DNA of 52,056 nt, taken from contig NZ_BNBS01000024.1 in the NCBI RefSeq assembly GCF_014656075.1, positions 29,803-81,858 on the forward strand, given 5' to 3'. Under the pieces are notes generated by a model. That model had not been told where the DNA came from. It ran no database searches and was given only the letters and a program-made list of their open reading frames with translations. Position 1 is the first letter of the stretch, and every line of letters begins with the position of its first letter. The position numbers and the translations under genes were made by a program. Source of the DNA: Streptomyces hydrogenans (lineage in GTDB: Bacteria; Actinomycetota; Actinomycetes; Streptomycetales; Streptomycetaceae). Positions 1-8,341 of the stretch are shown here, piece after piece.

Positions 1-205
1 CGTGGGTACTCCGGCGGTCGGGGATGTGCCTGGGAGTGGTCACGGGCCTGGGGCGTCGTCCTCGGACCGTGGGTACTCCGGCGGTCGGGGATGTGCCTGG
101 GAGTGGTCACGGGCCTGGGGCGTTGTCCTCGGACCGTGCGTACTCGGCGGTCGGGGGTGCGCCTGGGAGTGGTCGCGGGCGTGCGTCCTCGGGCTGCCCG
201 AGGAC
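1..205. repeat. 67-bp tandem repeat derived from the kinase 3' end
   Basis: Two nearly identical units start at 1 and 68 and a third, more diverged unit starts at 135, giving a period of 67 bp. Each unit contains, on the minus strand, a copy of the last dozen codons and stop codon of the adjacent histidine kinase (the EDDAPGP-stop stretch, genic copy near 220-262) followed by about 25 bp of spacer. The array therefore looks like repeated duplication of the gene's 3' end. It runs off the left edge, so the copy number is unknown. Confidence 0.85.
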
Positions 206-219
206 GCGCCCCGGAGCGG

Positions 220-1509
220 TCACGGGCCTGGGGCGTCGTCCTCGAACCGTACGTACTCCGGCAGCCGGATCCGGGCCTCGGCCCCGCCGTCCTCCGGGGT
301 GCGGGTGAGGTCCAGCTCCGCGCCGATCACCTCCGCCTGGCCCACCGCGATCGTCAGGCCCAGGCCGTGCCCCTTGCCGCCGCTCTCGGTGCGGAAGCGC
401 TGCGGACCGGAGGCGAGCAGGTACTCCGGGAAGCCCGGCCCGTGGTCCCGCACCGTCACCGTCGCCCCGTCCACGGTCACGACCACCGGCGGCCGGCCGT
501 GCCGGTGGGCGTTGGCGACCAGGTTCCCCAGCACCCGTTCGAGCCGCCGCCGGTCCGTCTCGACGGTCGCGTCCCGCACGATCCGCACCTCGGTCGGCGT
601 GCCGGAGGCGCGCACCACCCGCTCGACCAGCGGACCGAGTTCGTGCACGGCCAGGTCGACGGTCTCGTTGCGGGCGTCGAGCCGGGAGATCTCCAGGAGG
701 TCCTCGGTCAGCCCGCGCATGGCCTTCACCCGGTCCCGTACGAGCTCCGCCGGCCGGCCCTCCGGCAGCAGTTCGGCGGCGGCCGACAGGCCCGTCAGCG
801 GGGTGCGCAGCTCATGGGCTACGTCCGCCGTGAAGCGCTGCTCGTTCTGGAGCTTGCGCTGGAGCGAGGAGGCCATCGTGTCGAGCGCCCCGGAGACCGC
901 CGCCACCTCGTCCTGCGGCCGCCGGGGGTCCCTCGTGCGGGGGTCGTCGACCCGCGCGTCCAGGTCGCCGGCGGTGATCCGGCGGGCCACCCGCGCGGTG
1001 GCGTGGAGCCGCCGGGTGACCCGGGTGACGGCCACGACGCCGACGGCCAGCGTCGCCGCGATCGCGAGGATCGAGGAGCCGACGATCGACCGGTCCAGGG
1101 CGTCGATGGTCCCCGCGCCCACGCTGTGGTCCACGCGGACGGCGAGGGCGTGCCCGTCCGCCGGACCCGCCGCCCACATGGTGGGCCGCCCCTCGTGGTC
1201 GGAGGTCATGGTGCCGCGCTCGCCCCGCGCGGTGAGCCGCCGCAGCGGCTCCGGCAGCCCCTCGGGATCGAGCCCGGCGAACGGCGGCAGAGGCTCGCCC
1301 GCCTCGTACGCCCGGGTGACGTCGGCGAGCCGGGACAGCGCCTTCTCCCGGGCGTCGCGCACGGTCTGCCCGGTCACGGAGACGTGCACCAGGGTGCCCA
1401 GCAGGGCGGCCAGGGCGCAGCACATCACGGCGATGAAGACCGCGGCCTTCCAGGTGAGCGTCGCGGTCCAGGCGGGCGCGCGGGGCCGCCGCGCGCGGCG
1501 CGGGCTCAC
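220..1509 (-). CDS. Sensor histidine kinase, HAMP-containing, 429 aa
   Basis: Membrane-bound two-component sensor kinase. Two membrane segments (about residues 22-42 and 144-164) enclose an extracytoplasmic domain of about 100 residues, followed by a HAMP linker with the ARRITAGDLDARV pattern. The H box VAHELRTPL has the phospho-acceptor His232, the N box has N329/N333, and the ATP lid is marked by DHGPG (355-359) and GHGLGL (380-385). The GTG start at 1509 overlaps the stop of the upstream lipoprotein gene (GTGA), indicating translational coupling. No response regulator lies upstream on this strand; one may lie beyond the left edge. The last codons are also copied into the tandem repeat downstream. 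The function is clear; the signal sensed is unknown. Confidence 0.93.
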   Translation of the reverse strand: MSPRRARRPRAPAWTATLTWKAAVFIAVMCCALAALLGTLVHVSVTGQTVRDAREKALSRLADVTRAYEAGEPLPPFAGLDPEGLPEPLRRLTARGERGTMTSDHEGRPTMWAAGPADGHALAVRVDHSVGAGTIDALDRSIVGSSILAIAATLAVGVVAVTRVTRRLHATARVARRITAGDLDARVDDPRTRDPRRPQDEVAAVSGALDTMASSLQRKLQNEQRFTADVAHELRTPLTGLSAAAELLPEGRPAELVRDRVKAMRGLTEDLLEISRLDARNETVDLAVHELGPLVERVVRASGTPTEVRIVRDATVETDRRRLERVLGNLVANAHRHGRPPVVVTVDGATVTVRDHGPGFPEYLLASGPQRFRTESGGKGHGLGLTIAVGQAEVIGAELDLTRTPEDGGAEARIRLPEYVRFEDDAPGP

Positions 1510-2249
1510 GGAGCCGGCTCCGCGCGGGGGGAGGGCGCGCGCGGGGACTCCGTGGCGGGGCCACCCGTCGGGGGAGGGGCCGTACGAGGAGCGTCCGACG
1601 GGGGCCGTACGGGCACGATCTCGTCCCGCGCCGGCAGCATGCTGTGCTGGAGCCGGTCCCACGACCAGGCGGTGCGGTACTCGTACCCCGGGATCCCCGC
1701 CGAGGCGGCCCGCACGATCAGGTCCCGCCCCGCCAGCTCCACGCTGATCACCTGGTCGACGGTGGACATCACCCGGGTGAGGCCGCCCCGCTCGGCGAGG
1801 TACACCCGCACCGCGACCTGCTGCTCGGGCAGCCGGATGCCGACGATCAGCTCGTCCCGGCCGTTGCCCGTGAGGTCCCGGTAGTACGGCGAGAGCACCG
1901 GGCACCGGGCCGGCGCGGTGTCGCAGGCGAGCACCGCCCGCGCGGTCCGCTCGTCCATCCCGTCGCCCCCGGCGTCCGCGGCGACCTCGGCCCGCACCAC
2001 CGCGACCGGGTCCACGGTCCGCACGTCGGCGCCCCGCACGGTGATCCCCGGCACCCGCTCGGTGTCGGTCTCGCCGTAGTCGGCCGGCGGGTCCGAGGCG
2101 GGCGGCAGCTCGGGCCACAGCCGCACGGGCCCCACCGCCGTCTCCGCCGGCCCGTCGCTCTTGAGCCCGCCCTGGCCGCCGCACCCCGCGAGGAGCGCGA
2201 AGGCGCCCAGCGCGAGGGCTGCGGCGAGCCGGGCGGTAGGGGGTCTCAC
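1506..2249 (-). CDS. Putative lipoprotein paired with the histidine kinase
   Basis: This 247-aa protein begins with a lipoprotein signal peptide: MRPPTAR, a hydrophobic stretch, then the lipobox LLAGC with Cys23 as the predicted lipidated residue. The mature part is acidic and contains a DLTGNGRDELIVGI stretch resembling FG-GAP/VCBS repeats, ending in a Pro/Ala/Arg-rich tail. The GTG start at 2249 was chosen because the signal peptide begins there and GAGGAG lies upstream. An earlier in-frame start would put an unrelated arginine-rich segment before the signal. It overlaps the kinase start, so it probably modulates that kinase at the outer membrane face, as lipoproteins do in some actinobacterial two-component operons. 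That role is inference. Confidence 0.8.
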   Translation of the reverse strand: MRPPTARLAAALALGAFALLAGCGGQGGLKSDGPAETAVGPVRLWPELPPASDPPADYGETDTERVPGITVRGADVRTVDPVAVVRAEVAADAGGDGMDERTARAVLACDTAPARCPVLSPYYRDLTGNGRDELIVGIRLPEQQVAVRVYLAERGGLTRVMSTVDQVISVELAGRDLIVRAASAGIPGYEYRTAWSWDRLQHSMLPARDEIVPVRPPSDAPRTAPPPTGGPATESPRAPSPRAEPAP

Positions 2250-2521
2250 GCTGCTCCGCTGCTCCTCGGTGGGTGACCGGTCTTGAGCAGAACGATATGC
2301 GCTGTCCCCTATGAGGTGATTGTCGGAGAGGGCGGATGAGGGGGAGGCGGAGAGGGGAGAGGGGAGGAGGGGGCATCGCGATCCGGGCCGGGGGTGCGCG
2401 CGGCGCGGCGGTCCGGCCTGCGCCGGTCCTGCTGACATCGGTCCCGCCCACGGCAGTCCTGCCGGCTCCGGTCCCGGCTACGGCAGTCCCGCCGGCTCCG
2501 GTTCCGCCCGCGGCGGTCCCC

Positions 2522-4720
2522 CTACAGCGTGCCGCGCAGCTCCATCCGGGTCAGTGCCGCGCGGCACAGGGTGAGGAGCTTCTCGTCCTGGTGGATGTCG
2601 TGGCTGCCGGAGGCTCCCTCGCGGGCGTTGTGCCGGCGGCGGCGGGTCAGCTCGGTGAGGATCGGCAGCTGGGCGGCCGCGGCCTCCGGGCCCATCTCGG
2701 CCAGGCACTCGGCGATGTCCACGCGCGCGTGCCGGTTCTCCTCCCAGGCCGCGAGCAGCACCGGCAGCGTCCGGTCCGTCTCCCCGGACACCCGCCACAG
2801 CGCCGCCGCGCACCGCACCCGCTCCCACAGGTCCCGGGACGTCAGCCCCGGCCGCAGCGCCCTGGCCGCCCCGGCCGCGGCCGGGCCGATCGCCCCCAGC
2901 GCCTGCGCCGCCGCGCACCGGTCGGCGCCCGACGACCCGGGCCGCAGCCACCGCACCAGGACCGGCACCACCGCCTCCGCGTCGCCCTCCACCGCCCACA
3001 GGGCGCGCGCCGCCGTCGTCGCGACCGCCGCCGAGTCGGCGCCGAGCAGCTCCCGCAGGTCCGGTACGGCCTCCCGGGCCGCGGGCCCGAACGCGCCGAG
3101 GGCCCGCGCCGCGGCCTCCCGCACCCACGCCCGGCGGTGCTCCGGCGCCCCCCGCAGCACCCGCAGCACCTCGGGCAGCGCCTGGGTTCCGCGCACCGCC
3201 GCCAGCGCGTACAGCAGCGGCGACGCCCGGTCGTACAGGTCGTCGTCCAGCTCGACGGCCGCCAGCCGTCGCCGCAGCAGGGGCGCGAGGCCCGCCGCGG
3301 CGGGGCCCAGCCCGTCGACCGCGTACAGCAGCTCGCGCCGCACCTCGCCCGGGCCCTCCAGCGCCCGCGCGAGCAGCGGCACGGCGCGGGCGTCACCGCT
3401 CCGCGCCAGCGCGAGCAGCGCCCCGTCCCGCCCGGTCCGGCCCGTCAGCTCCCCGAGGCCGCCGGAGAGCGCCGCCGTCCGGCCCGTCCCGCCGGGATCC
3501 GCGGCGAGGGCGGCCGCGATCCCGTCGGCCGCCGGGGCGCCCAGCTCGAAGAGACGCTCCAGGAAGGAGGTGGCGGCGTCCCGGAGCCGCGCGTCCGGAT
3601 CGCCCAGCTGTCCGCCGACGAGCCGCACGACCTCCTCGTACCGCCCCCGCCAGAGGCGTATCAGCCCCCCGCACAACCAGATCGCGTCCGCCCGCTGGCC
3701 CGGGTCGGGGCTGCGCAGCTGCGCCAGGATCAGCGCGATCCGGTCGTCCACCCGGTCGTCCAGGGCCCCGTGCAGGGTCCGCAGCAGCTCCTCCGTCCAC
3801 GGGGTCCGCCGCCCCGCCACGTGCTCCTCCAGCAGCTCGCGCACCTGTCCCACCAGCGTCACCGGCATCCGTCCGGCACCCGGCTCGCCGTCCCCTTCGC
3901 CGTCCCTGGCGCCGGTCCCGTCGACGTCCCTCGCTCCGGTCCCGTCGCCGCCGGACGGCTCCGGCCGCGGCGCCGTGCGGATCTCCTCCAGGAGCTCCGT
4001 CACCCACCGCACGATGTCCTCCGGGATCCGCCCCGGCGAGCAGCGCGCCAGCTGTGCCAGCGCCGCGAGCCGCAGTCCCGGGTCCTGCGCCGCCCTCGCC
4101 AGCCAGCCCAGCCAGTCGACCGTCTCCGCACGCAGCGCCGCGTGCCGCAGCGCGATCCGCCCCACCGCGGCGACCAGGGCCAGCCGCACCTCCGTGTCCG
4201 GCTCCACGGTCAGCCGCTCCCGCAGCAGGGTCAGCACGCGCGCGGGGTCCGGGTGCAGCGAGGCGAGCGCCACCGGCGCGGCCAGCCGCGCCTCGGGGTC
4301 GGCGCCGTCGACCAGCCCGAGGAAGACGTCGGCGCCGGCGGCGACCGCGGCGGCGGCCATCGCGAAGTTCGCGGCCGGGACGAGACAGTCGTAGTCCGTG
4401 CCGGGTCCGTCCGGCCCGTCGAGGTCGTCGTCCTCGTCGTCCAGCTCGATCCCGCCGATGCTGGTGAGCAGCTCGACGATGCCGCCGCGGTCCTGGACGG
4501 CCGGGTCGGCGACGAGTTCCAGGAGGAAGGGGATGCAGGCGAGCGTGGAGTCGTACACGTCGCCCTGGTGGTGGACCGCCCCGTACATGCCGTCGAGGGC
4601 CGTCTCCCGCTCGGCGGGGTCGGCCGAGGCGAGGCCGCGCAGCAGCGCCGGCACGTCGTCCGCGGGGCCGTACGCGTGCCCCAGCGAGGCCCAGTCGACC
4701 TCCTCGATCCCCGTCAGCAT
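2522..4720 (-). CDS. HEAT-repeat protein, 732 aa
   Basis: The protein consists almost entirely of alpha-helical repeats with the HEAT/PBS-lyase signature (repeated Ala/Leu-rich helices with D-x-x-VR and A-x-ALG-x-I/F-GPAA patterns, for example near residues 570-650). It has no signal peptide, membrane segment or catalytic motif. Such repeats form curved scaffolds for protein binding. The ATG at 4720 (MLTGIEEVDWASLG) was chosen over the much longer open frame because the upstream extension is arginine-rich and GGAAGG sits at a suitable distance. It is a single gene with no close partner. A conserved stretch near the N-terminus (HHQGDVYDSTLACIPFL) resembles that of other streptomycete HEAT proteins of unknown role. 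Confidence 0.8.
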   Translation of the reverse strand: MLTGIEEVDWASLGHAYGPADDVPALLRGLASADPAERETALDGMYGAVHHQGDVYDSTLACIPFLLELVADPAVQDRGGIVELLTSIGGIELDDEDDDLDGPDGPGTDYDCLVPAANFAMAAAAVAAGADVFLGLVDGADPEARLAAPVALASLHPDPARVLTLLRERLTVEPDTEVRLALVAAVGRIALRHAALRAETVDWLGWLARAAQDPGLRLAALAQLARCSPGRIPEDIVRWVTELLEEIRTAPRPEPSGGDGTGARDVDGTGARDGEGDGEPGAGRMPVTLVGQVRELLEEHVAGRRTPWTEELLRTLHGALDDRVDDRIALILAQLRSPDPGQRADAIWLCGGLIRLWRGRYEEVVRLVGGQLGDPDARLRDAATSFLERLFELGAPAADGIAAALAADPGGTGRTAALSGGLGELTGRTGRDGALLALARSGDARAVPLLARALEGPGEVRRELLYAVDGLGPAAAGLAPLLRRRLAAVELDDDLYDRASPLLYALAAVRGTQALPEVLRVLRGAPEHRRAWVREAAARALGAFGPAAREAVPDLRELLGADSAAVATTAARALWAVEGDAEAVVPVLVRWLRPGSSGADRCAAAQALGAIGPAAAGAARALRPGLTSRDLWERVRCAAALWRVSGETDRTLPVLLAAWEENRHARVDIAECLAEMGPEAAAAQLPILTELTRRRRHNAREGASGSHDIHQDEKLLTLCRAALTRMELRGTL

Positions 4721-5108
4721 GGCCAGGCCGCCTTCCCCGTGAGCGCTACCAGGCAGCAAGTGTGCACCACGGGAAGGACAACGAAGCCGAACGAGCGTCA
4801 CGCACCGTGCGAACGCAGAACGTTGCGCTCGGTTTGCGCCATGTACCGTCGGTGGAGGGTCCGTTGCGCACGGTACGGACCCGCCGCGAGCGCGACGGGG
4901 GTACGCGCGCGCGTGCGGAGCACGACGGGACGTCCACGCGCGCGTGGCACCCTTCCGGACCGTCACCTTCGCCCCGACGTCACCGTCTGTCCCCGGCGTC
5001 ACCCTCTCTCCCTGACGCCATGCTTCCCTCTGTCGTCAGACCCTCGCCCTGACCGACCGACGACCGCGACGCCTCCCTCCCCGACCGTCACCCCGTCCTC
5101 CCCGCCTC
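4721..5108. other. Gene-free interval between HEAT-repeat gene and ligase gene
   Basis: No credible coding frame. From about 4960 to 5105 the sequence repeats loosely around GTCACC (Pyr-rich CGTCACC..., five times), ending against the ligase stop codon. The half near 4770-4870 is less GC-rich and should carry the promoter of the HEAT-repeat gene, but I cannot place -35/-10 boxes with confidence. Confidence 0.5.
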
Positions 5109-6086
5109 TCACACCCCCTCCCCCCGCAACCGCACGAACGAGGCCGTCTCGTGCCGCCCGGCCACCTGCCGCAGCTCCACCGCCGGCGGCCGCGCGATCC
5201 GCAGCACCGGGCCGTGCTCCGGGTCGGTGTCCGCCGTCAGCGCGCCGCCCGTCTCGGCGATCAGGGCGCCGACCTGCCGCGCCTGCGCAGGGGTGAGCCG
5301 GGGCGTGGTCGTCAGGGTGCTTCCGTCCGCCGGCCGGACCAGCAGCGCCCGCGGCCGGGCGGCTGGCCCGATGAGCCCGATCAGCTCCGCGTCCACCGTG
5401 TCGGAGTGCCGGACCTTCCGCCAGGACCAGGTGGAGCCGGAGCGGTACGTCGAGCCGGGCGACTTGGCCACGATCCCCTCCACGCCCGCCTCTCGCAGGT
5501 CCCGGAACCACGCGCGCGCGGTCTCCTCGTCCTGCGTGGCCGGCACCCGCTGGAGCGGCGGCCCCGCCTCGCCCAGCGCCGTGCCGAGCAGCTCCCACCG
5601 GTCCCGCGGCGGCAGCGCCCGTACGTCCCGGCCGGGCACCGCGAGCAGGTCGAAGACGATGTACGAGACGGGCACCCCGGCCTGTACCCGGTCGGCGTGC
5701 GAGCGCAGCAGGTCGGTGAAGCTGAGCCGGCCCTCGCGGTACGCGCACAGCTCGCCGTCCAGCACGATCCCGGGCGGCAGCAGCCGCGCCGGCGCCGCCG
5801 CGATGTCGGGGAACTCGGGGGAGAGGTCGCGCCGGGAGCGCGACTGGAGCACCACCCGTCCGCCCTCCAGGACGAACGCGAGCGCGCGGAACCCGTCCAG
5901 TTCGAGGGAGTACTGGAGCTCCCGCGGCGGCGGCGCCTGCGCGGGAACACCGTCCGCGGACCGCGGCCGCATCACCTCCACGGGCGGCACGAGCACGACC
6001 GGCCCCCCGCCGCCGCCCGCGCCCGCGGCGGAATCCGCGCCTCCCGTCCCGTGCGCTCTCCCGCCCCCTCCGCTCCCGCCGCTCAC
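5109..6086 (-). CDS. ATP-dependent DNA ligase, LigD ligase-type, catalytic Lys replaced by Glu
   Basis: This 325-aa protein matches the adenylation plus OB-fold ligase module used in end joining. Visible nucleotidyltransferase motifs are VLDGELCAY (109-117), SYIVFDLL (141-148), VEGIVAKSPGS (202-212) and WRKVRHSDTVDAEL (222-235). Motif I should read K-x-D-G, with Lys taking the AMP; here it is S-L-E-L-D-G, with Glu62 at the Lys position (codon GAA on the minus strand near 5905). The N-terminus carries a Gly-rich stretch. The GTG start at 6086 overlaps the stop of the polymerase gene (GTGA), so the two are translationally coupled. By architecture it belongs to NHEJ with Ku; whether it can self-adenylate is doubtful. 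Confidence 0.85.
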   Translation of the reverse strand: MSGGSGGGGRAHGTGGADSAAGAGGGGGPVVLVPPVEVMRPRSADGVPAQAPPPRELQYSLELDGFRALAFVLEGGRVVLQSRSRRDLSPEFPDIAAAPARLLPPGIVLDGELCAYREGRLSFTDLLRSHADRVQAGVPVSYIVFDLLAVPGRDVRALPPRDRWELLGTALGEAGPPLQRVPATQDEETARAWFRDLREAGVEGIVAKSPGSTYRSGSTWSWRKVRHSDTVDAELIGLIGPAARPRALLVRPADGSTLTTTPRLTPAQARQVGALIAETGGALTADTDPEHGPVLRIARPPAVELRQVAGRHETASFVRLRGEGV

Positions 6087-6967
6087 GGCACGTCCCCCGC
6101 CCGCCCCGCGTCGAACAGGGGCCCGAGCAGCTCCCCGTACCGCTCCAGACGTGGCGCGATGTCGCCCATCAGGAAAGCGAGATCGGCGGGGGCGGCACAC
6201 GCCTCCACCTCCTCCCAGGTGACCGGCGCGGAGACGGCCGGCCGCTCGCGGGCCCGGAGGGTGTAGGGGGTGGCGGTGGTCTTGGCGGCGGCGTTCTGGC
6301 TGTGGTCGACGAAGACCTTCCCCGCGCGCAGGGCCCTCGTCATCCGGTGCGTGACCAGCCGCGGCAGCTCCGCCCCGGCCTCGACCGCGAGCCGCTTCGC
6401 GTAGGCGGAGACCCGCTCGGACGGCGTCGGCACCACGGGCACCAGCAGATGGAGCCCCTTGGAGCCGGAGGTCTTGGCGAAGGACTCCAGCCCGTCCGCG
6501 GCGAGCCGTTCCCGCAGGTGGAGCGCGACCCGGCAGCAGTCGACGACCGTAGCGGGCGCTCCTGGGTCCAGGTCGAGGACGAGCCGGTCGGCGACGGCGG
6601 GGGCGGCGGCGGTCCACTGCGGGGTGTGGAACTCCACGACCAGGTTGGACGCCCACACCAGCGACGGCAGGTCCTGCACCATCACCTGCCGGGCGCGCGG
6701 GTCCTCGGTGCGGGGCACGGGCGTGGTGGCGACCCAGGCGGGCGTGCCGGGGGGCGGGTTCTTGGTGAAGAACAGCTGCCCGTCGGGCCCGTCCGGATAG
6801 CGCAGGAAGGAGACGGGCCGGTCGCGCAGATGCGGCAGGAGCGCGGCCTCGACGGTGGCGTAGTAGTGCAGCAGCTCGTCCTTGGTGGTGCCCGTGGCGG
6901 GGTGGATGACCTTGCCGAGGTTGCTGAGCGTGATGCGCCGTCCCGCCACCTCTGTGATGGGCGTCAT
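6083..6967 (-). CDS. ligD: LigD-type polymerase/primase domain protein (NHEJ)
   Basis: Stand-alone LigD polymerase domain of 294 aa, of the archaeo-eukaryotic primase fold used to fill ends during non-homologous end joining. Signature segments are ITLSNLGKVIHPATGTTK near the N-terminus, the metal-binding DLDP motif (LVLDLDPGAP, about residue 130), SGSKGLHLLVPV and the C-terminal TWEEVE block. The ATG at 6967 faces ku across a 50-bp divergent gap. In many bacteria polymerase, nuclease and ligase are fused in one LigD; here polymerase and ligase are separate overlapping genes and no phosphoesterase domain is present. The symbol is used in the family sense. Confidence 0.9.
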   Translation of the reverse strand: MTPITEVAGRRITLSNLGKVIHPATGTTKDELLHYYATVEAALLPHLRDRPVSFLRYPDGPDGQLFFTKNPPPGTPAWVATTPVPRTEDPRARQVMVQDLPSLVWASNLVVEFHTPQWTAAAPAVADRLVLDLDPGAPATVVDCCRVALHLRERLAADGLESFAKTSGSKGLHLLVPVVPTPSERVSAYAKRLAVEAGAELPRLVTHRMTRALRAGKVFVDHSQNAAAKTTATPYTLRARERPAVSAPVTWEEVEACAAPADLAFLMGDIAPRLERYGELLGPLFDAGRAGDVP

Positions 6968-7017
6968 ACGATGAGATTCCCACGTTTCCCGTCAAACAGG
7001 TACGAAGGGAATGAAGC
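6968..7017. promoter_or_regulatory. Divergent ligD-pol / ku promoter region
   Basis: Only 50 bp separate the two starts, so the promoters of the end-joining genes must overlap here or lie within the opposing genes. The segment is noticeably less GC-rich than its neighbours and contains a repeated TTCCCacgTTTCCC motif. GAAGGGA at 7004-7010 is the Ku ribosome binding site. No clear -35/-10 pair can be assigned. Confidence 0.5.
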
Positions 7018-7992
7018 GTGCGATCTATCTGGAACGGCGCCATATCCTTCGGTCTGGTCAGCATTCCGATCAAGCTCGTCAACGCCACCGAGAGCCGGTC
7101 CGTCTCCTTCCGTCAGGTCCACGTCGAGGACGGCGGCCGGATCCGCTACCGCAAGGTCTGCGAGCTGGACGGCGAGGAGGTCGCGCCGGCCGAGATCGGG
7201 AAGGCGTACGAGGACGCCGACGGGACCATGATCCCGATCGCCGACGAGGACCTGGCCGCGCTGCCGCTGCCCACGGCCAAGACGATCGAGATCGTCGCCT
7301 TCGTCCCGGCGGGCGGGATCGACCCGCTCCAGATGGACGCCGCGTACTACCTCTCGGCCAACGGCGTGCCGGCCGCGAAGCCGTACACCCTCCTGCGCGA
7401 GGCCCTGAAGCGCAGCGACCGGGTGGCCGTGGCGAAGTACGCCCTGCGGGGCCGCGAGCGCCTGGGCATGCTCCGCGTCGTCGACGACGTCATCGCGATG
7501 CACGGCCTGCTCTGGCCCGACGAGATCCGCGCCCCCGAGGGCGTGGCCCCCGAGACCCCGGTGACCGTCCGTGACGCCGAACTCGACCTGGCGGACGCCC
7601 TGATGGCCACGCTCGGCGAGGTCGACATCGACACCCTCCACGACGACTACCGCGAGGCGGTCGAGGAGATGATCGCGGCGAAGGCGGCCGGCGGCGAGGG
7701 CGTGGCGCCCCCGGAGCCGGGCGAGGAGGACGGCGGCGGCCAGGTGATCGACCTGATGGCGGCCCTGGAGAAGAGCGTCCGCGAGGCGAAGGAGACCCGG
7801 GGCGAAACGGCCAAGGTCACGGACATCACGAGCCGCCGCCCGGCGAAGAAGACCGCCGCGAAGAAGACCGCTCCCGCGAAGAAGACGACGACGAAGAAGA
7901 CCACGGCGGCGAAGACGACCGCGACGAAGAAGACGACCGCAGCGAAGAAGACGCCGACCAAGAAGGCGACCCCGAAGAAGCGCACCGCCTGA
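7018..7992 (+). CDS. ku: Non-homologous end joining protein Ku
   Basis: The 324-aa product begins MRSIWNGAISFGLVSIPIKLV, the hallmark of bacterial Ku, and keeps the ring-forming core through residue 255 (including VHVEDGGRIRYRKVCE and YALRGRERLGMLR). Ku homodimers bind double-strand ends and recruit LigD. The C-terminus from about residue 278 is a lysine/threonine/alanine-rich tail (KKTAAKKTAPAKKTTTKKT-like repeats), typical of actinobacterial Ku and thought to aid DNA binding. The start is GTG 7018 with GAAGGGA eight bases upstream. The divergent neighbours encode polymerase and ligase, completing a compact NHEJ locus. Confidence 0.95.
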   Translation: MRSIWNGAISFGLVSIPIKLVNATESRSVSFRQVHVEDGGRIRYRKVCELDGEEVAPAEIGKAYEDADGTMIPIADEDLAALPLPTAKTIEIVAFVPAGGIDPLQMDAAYYLSANGVPAAKPYTLLREALKRSDRVAVAKYALRGRERLGMLRVVDDVIAMHGLLWPDEIRAPEGVAPETPVTVRDAELDLADALMATLGEVDIDTLHDDYREAVEEMIAAKAAGGEGVAPPEPGEEDGGGQVIDLMAALEKSVREAKETRGETAKVTDITSRRPAKKTAAKKTAPAKKTTTKKTTAAKTTATKKTTAAKKTPTKKATPKKRTA

Positions 7993-8341
7993 CCCCCGCC
8001 CTCCGAACTCCCCCGCATCCGAGGGCCTCTCCCTCCCCGCCCGCCCCCCCCCGCATCCGAAGGCCCCGCTCGCCCCCCCCGCATCCGAAGGCCCCTCCCA
8101 CCCCCTCCCGAACTCTCCCCACACCCACGGGCCCCTTCCTCCCCCTCCCGGAGGAAGAGGCCCGAACTCATGCCCGTACAGGCCCGGTTGGGCTGCCGGA
8201 TAGCGGACACGGATCCCCGTCCTTCGGACAACAGTTGGTCAAATCCTTGTTGCATACCTGTCAAAAACCCGGTGCTCCTGACACGCTCCCCTCCGCGTCA
8301 CCCCCCACATCACCCCCACGCGTTTCAGCGAAGGAGCCCGC
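7993..8341. other. Gene-free interval between ku and the protease
   Basis: The first half is a C-rich tract carrying three copies of a CCGCATCCGAAGGCC-like motif; the second half (about 8195-8330) is less GC-rich and should hold the protease promoter. AAGGAG at 8331-8336 is its ribosome binding site. No coding frame is convincing. Confidence 0.5.
8012..8094. repeat. Three copies of CCGCATCCGAAGGCC-like motif
   Basis: The motif occurs at about 8013-8027, 8051-8065 and 8080-8094, separated by C-runs. Copy one reads CATCCGAGGGCC, the other two CATCCGAAGGCC. It looks like a short tandem amplification in the ku 3' flank. Confidence 0.7.

Noticed and set aside
220..2249. CseA-CseC-like envelope stress operon
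   Set aside because: Lipoprotein plus kinase resembles that layout, but no response regulator or ECF sigma gene is visible and the sequence does not otherwise identify it.
2336..5296. A 986-codon plus-strand open frame opposite the HEAT-repeat gene
   Set aside because: It is an antisense shadow created by high GC: Arg/Pro/Gly-rich, no domain pattern, and the minus-strand HEAT frame explains the codon bias. The same applies to other very long frames opposite traB, rho, the atp genes and the aspartate-family genes.
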